Positions 1-6,527 are shown, counted from the stretch's first letter. The stretch is 9,220 bases of DNA from DASQFU01 sp035632955 (GCA_035632955.1 DASQFU010000088.1:1-9220); one strand, 5' to 3'. Notes: generated by a model not told the origin, from the sequence alone. Numbers and translations are program-made.

Positions 1-1
1 G

Positions 2-109
2 GAGGGAATGTTCCGCGCGCTGCCGTTCGTGCTGCTGTTGATCGCAGGCTTCGGGGCCATCGGCATCGGGTCGTTGCGCGCCAGCCGCACGCCGTTGCAC
101 GCGCGGTGA
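2..109 (+). CDS. C-terminal end of a membrane protein (partial)
   Basis: An open frame enters from the left edge and stops at TGA 107-109, giving the last 35 residues of a protein. It reads a short polar start, then a hydrophobic run of about 20 residues (FRALPFVLLLIAGFGAIGIG), then a short basic tail (SLRASRTPLHAR). This looks like a final transmembrane helix followed by a positively charged cytoplasmic end. The family cannot be identified from so little sequence. It converges on the nucleotide-sugar dehydrogenase gene, with only 31 bases between the two stop codons. It could belong to a polysaccharide export or polymerisation protein, given that neighbour, but this is only a guess from position. 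Confidence 0.55.
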   Translation, partial: EGMFRALPFVLLLIAGFGAIGIGSLRASRTPLHAR

Positions 110-140
110 GCGAACGCGAGTGTCCGGGACGCGGCCGCCG

Positions 141-2894
141 CTAGAGCCGGATGAGCTTGTTGGAACGCTTCCCGCGCAGCGCGTTCCGCGTGTCGACGAC
201 GCCCTTGGCGCTGCGCAGGATCTCCGCGTACCGGAACTCCTTGTGCGCGGTCGCGATCACGACGCAGTCGTAGCGCCGGATGCGCGCCGGCGAGAGCGTC
301 ACGCTCTTCAGGCGCCGTCCCAGGAAATTCATCGAGGGCACGTAGGGGTCGCTGTAGTCGATGAGGGCGCCGCGATCGTGCAGCGTCTGCATGATGTCGA
401 GCGACGGGCTCTCGCGCGTGTCGTCGATGTCGGCCTTGTAGGAGACGCCCAGCACCAGCACGCGTGAGCCGCGCACCGCCTTGCCGCGCCGGTTCAGGTT
501 CTGGGCGACGAGATCGACGACATGCTCGGGCATGTGGCCGTTGACGTGACCGGCCAGCTCGATGAAGCGGGCTTCGAACCCGCTGGCCCGCGCCTTCCAG
601 GATAAGTAGAAGGGATCGATCGGAATGCAATTGTGTGAGACCAGCCCGTACGAGGTCACGTAGGTCTGAGTGCCCGGCACTTCGATCGAATAAACCCACC
701 CTCCGCCGCGCCGCTCGACTGCACGGGCCTCGACGCTGGCGTAGTGGTCGTGTCGGCGAACTCGCCGCACCGGCATCGACTTGGCGCGGTTCGCGAGGTA
801 AGTGGCGAGTTTCTCGCCCTTGCGGCCTAGCAGTAACGGCGCGATCTGGCGGACCGCCGCGTCACTGAAGAGACGTAGCTCCGGCTTGCCGCCCTTGACG
901 CTCGGCACGAGGCCCAGGGAGTGCATGAGTAACGTAACCTGCTGGAGCAACGCCGGGCTCGACGTGAAGTAGCTCACGCAGGCCGTGTTGCATCGATGGC
1001 TCCATTCTCGCCCGTTCTTGCGGTACGTGCGCGGTCCCGTCGTCACGTGCACGCCGCCGTCGCCGTTCACCAGCGCGCCCAACAGGGCGCGGCGGATCTC
1101 GCGCGAGGCGCCGAGGAAGAACGGCGGCATGCGCATCTCCTCCGAGCGCCGCCCGCAGCCGAGGTACTCGCCGAGCAGACGCCCGAAGAGATTGGAAGAG
1201 ATCTTGATTTGCACGGCTTTCCAGCGCTTGACGCGATGCAGCGTCCAGCGGAGCCCGATCCGATCGAGGATGCCGCACAGGTCGGCGATCAGCTCGTCTT
1301 CGTGCGCGCCGAACGTCCAACGAGTCCGCCACGAGCAATCTCGATTCAGGCAGCCTTTGCTGAGGTAGTAACCGATCAGCCGCGCGAAGTCCTCGTTGAC
1401 ACGGATCACGAACGGCACGGTCGTGTGCGAAGGACCCGGGCCGGTGGCGAGCAACAACTGGTCGCGCCGAAACGGCGCCCGGCCGTCGTGCTCGAGCGTC
1501 AGGTACGCGGACAACGGGAGCGAGTTGTGCTTCGCCACGTCCTTCCGCTCGACGCCGCTTCCGCGCGCCGCCCGACGGATGTCGTCCCAATGCTCGTCCC
1601 AGCGCCCGCTCCGCGGCACGACCCGGACCGACTCGGGATCCGGCGAGATCGCTGCGACCAGATCGATGCGTTCGGGGCACGAGCCCGGTGGGAGGTCGAC
1701 CGCCAGCACCAGCCGACTTTCCGGGTCGACCTGGTCCGCGCGGCGCACGTCGAGCCCGTGTCCGTTCTGGACGATCATCGGGTGCCCGTCGGTGGCGGTC
1801 AGCGTGCGACCTTCCTGCGTGCGGAGCGTAACGAGCTGCGGGTACCAGCGCCGGAAGAGGTGGCTGGCCGACCGGATGCAGGCGCGCTCTTGCTCGAGAT
1901 CGAATGACAGAATTTCCAGATCGTCGAGCGGGATGACCTCCACGTCGCCGACCCGGCGTGCCTTGCGCCCCCGCGCCAGATCTTTCATTCGTACCGGGTC
2001 GAGCCCGCCGTCGCGTCGGACGAATAGAAATTCCTCGCCGTCCTGGCAGTGACCGCCCAGGCCGGGACCGGGATAGAAGGGCATGAAGCCGAACGGCTTG
2101 GTGGCGGCGGCGTCGATGACTTCCCAGACGTCGATCTTGAGGCGCGCGCACATCAACGCCATTTCGTTCACGAGGCCGATGTTCACGCTGCGGAAGGTGT
2201 TCTCCAGCAGCTTGACCATTTCCGCGACCTGAGTGGACGAGACCGGCACCACGTGTTCCAGACGTTGCTCGTACAGGCGGACGGCGACCTCCGTGCAGGT
2301 GGGCGTCACGCCGCCGACGACCTTGGGAATGTTGCGCGTGTTGAAGCGCGGGTTGCCGGGATCCACGCGCTCCGGCGAGAAGGCGACGAAGAAATCGCGC
2401 CCGACTCTCATTCCCGATTCCTGCAGCAGCGGCAGGATCAGCTCGTCGGTCGTGCCGGGGTAAGTCGTGCTCTCGAGAATGACGAGCATGCCTTTGTGCA
2501 AGTAGCGCGCCACCTCTTTGGCCGCGGCGACGATGTACGAAACGTCGGGGTCGCGCTGCTTCGAAAGCGGGGTCGGGACGCAGACGTTGACCGCGTCCAC
2601 CTGACGCAGCACGGAGAAGTCGGTGGTCGGATTGAAACGGCCCGCCTTCACCAGCTCGCGGACGTCGCTCGTCGGCACATCCTGAATGTAGGAGCGGCCT
2701 TGCCGGAGCTGTCCCACGCGCCGTGCGTCGATGTCGATCCCGGCGACGCGAAAACCAGCCTTCGCAAACTCGACCGCGAGCGGCAACCCGACATAGCCGA
2801 GCCCGATCACGCCCAATCGCGCAGTCCGCTTCTCGATACGATCGACCAACGTCCGAGCCGCAGACGTGACCGCGGGAGCGCGCCGGCGAGGCAT
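141..2894 (-). CDS. wbpA: UDP-N-acetylglucosamine 6-dehydrogenase (WbpA-like), intein-containing precursor
   Basis: This 917-residue precursor belongs to the UDP-glucose/GDP-mannose dehydrogenase family, cytoplasmic enzymes that oxidise C6 of a sugar nucleotide to a uronate in two NAD-dependent steps. The opening RIEKRTARLGVIGLGYVGLP and the SYIQDVP segment match WbpA-type UDP-GlcNAc dehydrogenases, which feed O-antigen or capsule synthesis. Visible parts are the Rossmann GLGYVG (31-36), ESTTYPGTTD (about 141-150), the central helix with K228 and N232, and the active-site block GPGLGGHC continuing as CIPIDPFYLSWKA. The C-terminal NAD/UDP-binding domain has GVSYKADIDDTRESP (816-830) and VDTRNAL (900-906). 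The active-site block is interrupted by an intein at residues 283-755. Splicing leaves 444 residues, the usual family length, with precursor C756 as catalytic Cys283. ATG 2894 is chosen because AAGGTG lies 8 bases upstream and the N-terminus aligns with the family. UDP-ManNAc or UDP-glucose as substrate is possible. Confidence 0.93.
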   Translation of the reverse strand: MPRRRAPAVTSAARTLVDRIEKRTARLGVIGLGYVGLPLAVEFAKAGFRVAGIDIDARRVGQLRQGRSYIQDVPTSDVRELVKAGRFNPTTDFSVLRQVDAVNVCVPTPLSKQRDPDVSYIVAAAKEVARYLHKGMLVILESTTYPGTTDELILPLLQESGMRVGRDFFVAFSPERVDPGNPRFNTRNIPKVVGGVTPTCTEVAVRLYEQRLEHVVPVSSTQVAEMVKLLENTFRSVNIGLVNEMALMCARLKIDVWEVIDAAATKPFGFMPFYPGPGLGGHCQDGEEFLFVRRDGGLDPVRMKDLARGRKARRVGDVEVIPLDDLEILSFDLEQERACIRSASHLFRRWYPQLVTLRTQEGRTLTATDGHPMIVQNGHGLDVRRADQVDPESRLVLAVDLPPGSCPERIDLVAAISPDPESVRVVPRSGRWDEHWDDIRRAARGSGVERKDVAKHNSLPLSAYLTLEHDGRAPFRRDQLLLATGPGPSHTTVPFVIRVNEDFARLIGYYLSKGCLNRDCSWRTRWTFGAHEDELIADLCGILDRIGLRWTLHRVKRWKAVQIKISSNLFGRLLGEYLGCGRRSEEMRMPPFFLGASREIRRALLGALVNGDGGVHVTTGPRTYRKNGREWSHRCNTACVSYFTSSPALLQQVTLLMHSLGLVPSVKGGKPELRLFSDAAVRQIAPLLLGRKGEKLATYLANRAKSMPVRRVRRHDHYASVEARAVERRGGGWVYSIEVPGTQTYVTSYGLVSHNCIPIDPFYLSWKARASGFEARFIELAGHVNGHMPEHVVDLVAQNLNRRGKAVRGSRVLVLGVSYKADIDDTRESPSLDIMQTLHDRGALIDYSDPYVPSMNFLGRRLKSVTLSPARIRRYDCVVIATAHKEFRYAEILRSAKGVVDTRNALRGKRSNKLIRL
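630..2048 (-). mobile_element. Intein with LAGLIDADG homing-endonuclease domain, inserted before the catalytic Cys of the dehydrogenase
   Basis: This in-frame insert of 473 codons (precursor residues 283-755) has class 1 intein hallmarks. It starts with Cys1 directly after GGH, in block A (CQDGEEFLFVRR). Block B is TATDGHPMIV with TxxH at T368/H371. Block F/G at the end reads VYSIEVPGTQTYVTSYGLVSHN, closing with the canonical His754-Asn755, followed by Cys+1 (756) of the C-extein. The boundary codons are TGC 2048-2046, AAT 632-630 and TGC 629-627. A LAGLIDADG endonuclease domain sits between the splicing halves. Removing the insert restores the unbroken block GGHCIPIDPFYLSW, which is why the junctions are firm. 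From memory, an intein was described in a UDP-glucose dehydrogenase-type protein of Methanocaldococcus jannaschii, so the host family has precedent. I cannot confirm here that the site is the same. Confidence 0.95.
795..1412 (-). other. LAGLIDADG homing-endonuclease domain of the intein; first motif lacks its acidic residue
   Basis: Within the intein, precursor residues of about 495-700 form a two-motif LAGLIDADG endonuclease. Motif 1 is RLIGYYLSKG (505-514, bases 1353-1382) and motif 2 is LLGALVNGDG (604-613, bases 1056-1085). Other typical parts are MRMPPFFLGASREIRRALL before motif 2 and YFTSSPALLQQVTLLMHSLG after it. The family normally has Asp or Glu five residues after the motif glycine, where it binds the catalytic metal. 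Motif 2 keeps D612, but motif 1 has K513 (AAA, bases 1358-1356). Monomeric two-motif enzymes need both acids, so DNA cleavage is probably lost while protein splicing, which uses other residues, should remain. This loss is inferred from one residue. Confidence 0.85.
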
Positions 2895-2902
2895 AGGCGC
2901 GG

Positions 2903-2908
2903 CACCTT
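2903..2908 (-). promoter_or_regulatory. Ribosome binding site of the dehydrogenase gene
   Basis: The minus strand reads AAGGTG with 8 bases before the ATG at 2894. This is the clearest Shine-Dalgarno match near the start, and it supports that start over later in-frame candidates. Confidence 0.55.
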
Positions 2909-2933
2909 AGCAGAGGGCTGCAAACAGGGTCAA
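2904..2933 (-). promoter_or_regulatory. Possible promoter of the dehydrogenase gene
   Basis: The minus strand has TTGACC (2933-2928) as a -35-like box and TAAGGT (2909-2904) as a weak -10-like box, with an 18-base spacer. The -10 box overlaps the ribosome binding site, so transcription would begin near the ATG and give an almost leaderless message. The overlap makes this a weak call. A promoter further upstream in the 588-base gap is equally possible. Confidence 0.2.
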
Positions 2934-3024
2934 CGCGACCGCGCATCGCGAGGCGGCGGTTCCATCGTCGGGCATGCCGGACATCATGCAGATCTGCTGC
3001 CAGAGCACTTTGATCTTGACGCCT

Positions 3025-3038
3025 GAAGCACGTGCTTC
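3025..3038. promoter_or_regulatory. Perfect 14-bp palindrome, candidate operator
   Basis: GAAGCACGTGCTTC is its own exact reverse complement; the match ends at both flanks. It lies 131 bases upstream of the dehydrogenase ATG, in a divergent intergenic region. A TTGACG hexamer (3016-3021) precedes it and TCTATC (3044-3049) follows it on the plus strand, but their 22-base spacing is too long for an ordinary sigma-70 promoter. A dimeric regulator site is a plausible reading; no regulator gene is in the window to pair with it. Confidence 0.35.
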
Positions 3039-3167
3039 GAGACTCTATCCCAAGCGGAGCGAGGTTCCCTGTCCGACGCGTGAGCATCGACTGCCGACAC
3101 CAAGTGAAATCGAAGCGGACGTGCCGTCGTTTCTGGGTGTCTCGGTAAGCGGGCCACGGTACGGGGC

Positions 3168-3187
3168 GGAGAACCTCCTCTTTTTTT
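3168..3187 (+). terminator. Weak terminator-like hairpin with T-run
   Basis: A 4-bp stem GGAG/CTCC with loop AAC (3168-3178) is followed after two bases by seven T (3181-3187), the longest T-run I noticed in this GC-rich window. The stem is too short for a confident intrinsic terminator and no rightward gene ends just before it. On the other strand the same bases read as A-run then GAGGAGG, which resembles a ribosome binding site but has no start codon at proper distance. Confidence 0.2.
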
Positions 3188-3455
3188 GCCTCGAAACGCA
3201 ACCAGCCGTGACGCCCCGCACGCCTCCGGCAGGGTCGCGCATCGCGCGCGGCCGGATCGCGCTCCCTCGCTCTCGAGTCTCCCGTGAAGACGGCTCCGCG
3301 TCCCGCTCGATGGACAAGGAACAAGGGCTTCGCTACCTTCGCGCGTCCGGGCCCGGGCGACGCGTTCCGTTTTCGCCGGCGAGCTCGTCATCGAGCGTCG
3401 AGGTGGGGATGGGGCGGTTCGCTCGGCCGCTGATCCTGGGGGGCGCAGTGCTCGA

Positions 3456-3465
3456 GAATCGATTC
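3456..3465. repeat. 10-bp palindrome upstream of the amidohydrolase start
   Basis: GAATCGATTC is a perfect palindrome ending 17 bases before the GTG start at 3483. It could be an operator or a chance match; only its position recommends it. Confidence 0.2.
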
Positions 3466-3482
3466 GAACCCGAAGCGGCCGC

Positions 3483-5114
3483 GTGAAGACGACCGCCGAT
3501 CTGGTGATCACGGGTGGCAAACTCTGGTCTCATGGCGCGCCGCTGCGGGGGGCCGATGCGCTCGCCGTCGCGGGCGGCCGGATCCTGGCGCTGGCGCCGC
3601 TGCCCGAGATCGAGCCGCTGATCGGACCGCGCACGCGGCGTGTGGATGCGGCGGGCGGCACCGTGACGCCCGGAATCACCGACGCGCACATCCATCTGGT
3701 CCAGTGGGGCGTCGCGCGAGGCGAGCTGCGATTGGAAGGCCTGCGCTCGCGCAGCGACGTGCTCGCGGCGGTCACCGAGCATGTGCGCACGCATCCGAGC
3801 CTTCCGGTCGCCGTCGGTCGCGGCTGGGACGCCCGGGACTGGACCGAGCCGCCCGAGCTCGCCGCGCTCGATCGAGCGACCGGGTCGCGGCCGGTCCTGC
3901 TCCACAGCCGGGACTTCCACGCGTTGTGGGTGAATCGCGCGGCGCTCGAGCGCGCGGGAGTGACATCGACGACGGCGGACCCGGCCGGCGGCCGGTTCGA
4001 GCGCGACGCTGCTGGCGAGCTGACCGGCGTCGTGCGCGAGCACGCCGTCCGCCGATTCGCGGAGCTCATGCCCGCGCCGAGCTTCGATTCGTTGCTGGCG
4101 TCGACGCGGTCGGCGGCCTCGGCGTTGCTCGCGGAAGGTGTGACGTGCGTCCATGACTTCGAGGGCCCGCGGGATCTGCCCGTGGTTCGCGCCCTGGCGC
4201 AGGGCGAGGGGCCGCGGGTGCGGGCGCTCATGAATCTCTCTCACGACGGGTTGGAGCCGGCACTCGGCCTCGGGCTCGGCAGCGGCGTCGGGGACGACGA
4301 CTTCCGGCTCGGTGCGATCAAGTTGTTCGCGGACGGCACGCTGGGCTCGCGCACGGCGGCGATGCTGGATCCGTACGACGACTCGGACGAGCGCGGCCTG
4401 GATCTGATTCCGGCCGCGGAGCTCGAGGCGCTGGTGAAGCGGGCGTTCGCCGGCGGCCTCGCGGTCGCTGTTCACGCGATCGGCGACCGCGCGGTGCGCC
4501 ATGCACTCGACGCGTTCGCGGCGGCGGCCGCGACCCCGAGCCGGACTCCGCGACTCGCGTCACGGATCGAGCACGCGCAGCTCGTGCACCCGACAGACGT
4601 CGTGCGCTTCGCGGCGCTCGGCGTCGTCGCCAGCATGCAGCCGGTGCATTGCACGTCCGACCTCGAGCTGGTCGAGCGGCACTGGAGCCGCCGGCGCGAG
4701 CACAGCTACCCGTGGAGGAGCCTGCTCGCAAGCGGCGCGCGCCTCGCCTTCGGATCCGACGCCCCGGTGGAGCCGCCGAGCGTCGCGCACGGATTGCAAG
4801 CCGCCGTCAGCCGGCGGCGCCCGGATGGAACGCCGGCGGTCGGATTCGTGCCCGGCGAATGCGTGGATCTGGACGCCGCGCTTACGGCGTACACCGAAAC
4901 TCCGGCGCGGCTGGCCGGCCAGTGGCCGCGGCTCGGGTGCCTCGCCGCCGGCGCACTGGCGGACGTCGTGGTGTGGAGCGACGACCTGCACCGGACTCCG
5001 CCCGAGCGATTGCACGAGGTCAAGCCGGCGGCCACGGTGCTCGCGGGCGAAATCGTCCATCTGGGAATCGCGGTTGCGAGTGGGGCGCGGGCGATCCAGG
5101 CGGCAGGATCATGA
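3483..5114 (+). CDS. YtcJ-like metal-dependent amidohydrolase (amidohydrolase family 3)
   Basis: The 543-residue product is a TIM-barrel metal-dependent hydrolase of the YtcJ/amidohydrolase-3 type, whose characterised members hydrolyse C-N bonds such as those of N-substituted formamides. The substrate here is unknown. The order is typical: an N-terminal beta-sandwich segment (DLVITGGKLW), metal-binding HxH at H69/H71 in TPGITDAHIHL, K280 in GAIKLFADGTLGSRTA as the likely bridging lysine, H331 in VHAIGDRAV, H364 in RIEHAQLV, D426 in FGSDAPVEPP, then the C-terminal sandwich with GALADVVVWSDDL. The metal ligands recognisable by motif are all present, so it should be active. No signal peptide is seen, so it is probably cytoplasmic. 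The start is GTG 3483, chosen because the family's opening strand follows at once, but no strong ribosome binding site precedes it and an upstream start is possible. Its stop overlaps the sigma-factor start, implying co-transcription and translational coupling. Confidence 0.9.
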   Translation: MKTTADLVITGGKLWSHGAPLRGADALAVAGGRILALAPLPEIEPLIGPRTRRVDAAGGTVTPGITDAHIHLVQWGVARGELRLEGLRSRSDVLAAVTEHVRTHPSLPVAVGRGWDARDWTEPPELAALDRATGSRPVLLHSRDFHALWVNRAALERAGVTSTTADPAGGRFERDAAGELTGVVREHAVRRFAELMPAPSFDSLLASTRSAASALLAEGVTCVHDFEGPRDLPVVRALAQGEGPRVRALMNLSHDGLEPALGLGLGSGVGDDDFRLGAIKLFADGTLGSRTAAMLDPYDDSDERGLDLIPAAELEALVKRAFAGGLAVAVHAIGDRAVRHALDAFAAAAATPSRTPRLASRIEHAQLVHPTDVVRFAALGVVASMQPVHCTSDLELVERHWSRRREHSYPWRSLLASGARLAFGSDAPVEPPSVAHGLQAAVSRRRPDGTPAVGFVPGECVDLDAALTAYTETPARLAGQWPRLGCLAAGALADVVVWSDDLHRTPPERLHEVKPAATVLAGEIVHLGIAVASGARAIQAAGS

Positions 5115-5731
5115 GCATCGCCTACAAGGAGGAAAAGGACGAGGAGCTGGTGCGCCAGGCGCAAGCCGGTGACTCGCGTGCGTTCGACGAGCTGATGATC
5201 CGCTACCGCGACAAGGTTTACCGGCTCACCTACAAGATCCTCCGCCACGAGGAGGACGCCGCCGAGACGTTGCAGGACGCGTTTCTCTCTGCCTATCGCG
5301 GGCTCAAGAACTTCAAGGCTGAGTCGACGTTCTCGACCTGGCTCTACCGCGTGGCCACGAACGCCGCGCTCATGAAGTACCGCAAGCGACGCGAGGGGCA
5401 CGTCTCGCTCGAGCAATCGCAGAGCAACACCGGAGAAGAATCCGAGCCGCTCGCGATCCCCGACTGGTCCACGCAGCCGCTCAACGAGCTGCTGGACACC
5501 GAGACGCGCGAGATCATGGAAGACGGCATTCAACGCCTGCCCGAAGAGTTGCGCACCGTGTTCCTGCTGCGCGACGTGGAGGAACTCTCGAACGCCGAGG
5601 TCGCGGAAGTGCTCGAGCTGTCGGTGGCGGCGGTCAAGTCGCGGCTGCACCGCGCCCGGATTCAGCTTCGCAACTGGCTCGACCGCTACTTCAAGGACAG
5701 GATGACGCGGAAGGATCGCGGGCGGATCTGA
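5111..5731 (+). CDS. RNA polymerase sigma-70 family factor, ECF/RpoE-like
   Basis: This 206-residue protein is a two-domain ECF sigma factor, which directs RNA polymerase to a dedicated promoter set. Region 2 spans about residues 25-95 (FDELMIRYRDKVYRLTYKIL, then EDAAETLQDAFLSAYRGLKN and STFSTWLYRVATNAALMKYR). An acidic linker (about 100-130) leads to region 4 (about 138-190), with the helix-turn-helix in LSNAEVAEVLELSVAAVKSR and the closing LHRARIQLR. The length is normal. ATG 5111 overlaps the amidohydrolase stop as ATGA and fits the family N-terminus; the open frame extends further upstream, but only as out-of-frame reading of the amidohydrolase. No anti-sigma (zinc-finger) gene follows: the next gene is on the opposite strand, 7 bases beyond the stop. 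RpoE-like factors often respond to envelope stress, and uppP and murJ lie next door, but the regulon is not visible here. Confidence 0.92.
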   Translation: MSIAYKEEKDEELVRQAQAGDSRAFDELMIRYRDKVYRLTYKILRHEEDAAETLQDAFLSAYRGLKNFKAESTFSTWLYRVATNAALMKYRKRREGHVSLEQSQSNTGEESEPLAIPDWSTQPLNELLDTETREIMEDGIQRLPEELRTVFLLRDVEELSNAEVAEVLELSVAAVKSRLHRARIQLRNWLDRYFKDRMTRKDRGRI

Positions 5732-5738
5732 CGGGACG

Positions 5739-6527
5739 TCAAGCGGGGCGGAGGAAGAGGATGACGGCGGCGAGCAGCAGGCGGTAGGCGAAGAACGCCC
5801 CGAAGCCTGCACGCCCCAGCCAGCGGATGAGGCCACGGATGGCGAGGAATCCGGTGAGGGCCGCGCTGCCCACGCCGATCGCGAGCGTCGCGGCCGGCAG
5901 CTCCGTCGACAGATGCCGGAGCTCGAGCAGGCCGGCGCCGAACGTGATGGGCATCGCGAGCAGAAACGAGAACCGAGCGGCGGACACGCGCGACAGCCCG
6001 GTTGCTCGTCCGGCCGTCATCGTCACGCCCGATCGCGAGACGCCGGGAACCAGCGCCAGCGCCTGCGCGAACCCGACCACCAGGCACGTGCGCCAGCCGG
6101 GCGCGGGTTGTTCGGTGCCCGGGGCGCACACGCGGTCGACCCACCACAGCAGGAAGCCGAACACCGCCAGCATGACGGCCTGGAGCGGCACGCTGCGCAG
6201 ATGCGTCTCGGCGACGTCCTGCACCAGCAGGCCGACGACCGCCGCCGGCACCGAGGCGATCGCGAGCTTGAGCCACAGGGCGCGCGTCACGCGGCGCCGT
6301 TCCGGCTCGCGCGCCCAGGCGTCGCGCGCGAGGATCACCCAATCCCGCCCGAACGCGGCGAGCAGCGCGATCAGTGTGCCCCAGTGGAGCGCCACGTCGA
6401 ACGCGACGCCTTCGTACCGCCAACCGAGCAAGGTCGGGATCAGGTACAGGTGGGCGCTGCTCGAGATCGGCAGGAACTCCGTGACTCCTTGGAGCGCACC
6501 GAGAACGGCGGCCTGCACCGGAGACAT
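5739..6527 (-). CDS. uppP: Undecaprenyl-diphosphatase UppP (BacA)
   Basis: UppP is an integral inner-membrane enzyme that removes a phosphate from undecaprenyl pyrophosphate, renewing the lipid carrier for peptidoglycan and surface polysaccharide. High levels give bacitracin resistance. The 262-residue product has both signature motifs: GALQGVTEFLPISSSAHL (10-27, with E17 and the Ser run 22-24; Ala25 stands where Gly is usual) and PGVSRSGVTMTAGR (161-174, with catalytic-region Arg165). Several hydrophobic helices follow, ending in FAYRLLLAAVILFL. The length fits the family. ATG 6527 is chosen because the first motif begins at the normal distance; an in-frame ATG at 6545 would add six residues, and neither has a clear ribosome binding site. 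The gene is divergent from murJ, with a 54-base shared upstream region, and converges on the sigma gene. Confidence 0.95.
   Translation of the reverse strand: MSPVQAAVLGALQGVTEFLPISSSAHLYLIPTLLGWRYEGVAFDVALHWGTLIALLAAFGRDWVILARDAWAREPERRRVTRALWLKLAIASVPAAVVGLLVQDVAETHLRSVPLQAVMLAVFGFLLWWVDRVCAPGTEQPAPGWRTCLVVGFAQALALVPGVSRSGVTMTAGRATGLSRVSAARFSFLLAMPITFGAGLLELRHLSTELPAATLAIGVGSAALTGFLAIRGLIRWLGRAGFGAFFAYRLLLAAVILFLRPA

Larger units (their letters stand above)
2895..3482. other. 588-base divergent intergenic region without a convincing gene
   Basis: This gap separates the dehydrogenase (leftward) from the amidohydrolase (rightward) and should hold both promoters. Open frames cross it on both strands, the longest rightward one being 2974-3486. 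Their products are rich in Arg, Ser and Pro, match no family I know, and run into the neighbouring genes, so I read them as chance frames in GC-rich DNA. Visible elements are a perfect 14-bp palindrome (3025-3038), a T-run after a short hairpin (3168-3187), an imperfect inverted repeat (3342-3364, arms CGCGTC and GACGCG) and a 10-bp palindrome GAATCGATTC (3456-3465) just ahead of the amidohydrolase start. A small RNA or regulatory leader cannot be excluded. Confidence 0.5.

Noticed and set aside
141..2894. Dehydrogenase with a large insert read as a gene fusion, frameshift or misassembly
   Set aside because: The insert is in frame, begins with Cys and ends with His-Asn-Cys, has block A, B and F/G sequences, and its removal restores the family's active-site block exactly.
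996..3026. Plus-strand open frames of 303 residues (996-1907) and 325 residues (2049-3026)
   Set aside because: Both lie opposite the dehydrogenase/intein gene, have low-complexity Arg/Ala/Asp composition and no recognisable domain.
862..3324. 820-residue open frame on the minus strand
   Set aside because: It overlaps the dehydrogenase/intein in another frame, is Arg/Ala/Gly-rich and matches no family; it is a GC-driven shadow.
3440..3482. tRNA-like T-loop sequence (GGGTTCGAATC on the minus strand)
   Set aside because: The flanking bases do not form a 5-bp T stem, and no acceptor or anticodon arm is found at the proper distance.
2974..3486. 170-residue plus-strand open frame in the intergenic gap
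   Set aside because: Its composition is Ser/Arg/Pro-rich with no domain, it has no clear ribosome binding site, and it runs past the amidohydrolase start.
3333..4502. 389-residue minus-strand open frame opposite the amidohydrolase
   Set aside because: Arg-rich shadow of a gene whose motifs are all in the plus frame.
4706..5836. 376-residue minus-strand open frame opposite the amidohydrolase and sigma factor
   Set aside because: No domain is recognisable, while the plus frames encode two clear protein families.
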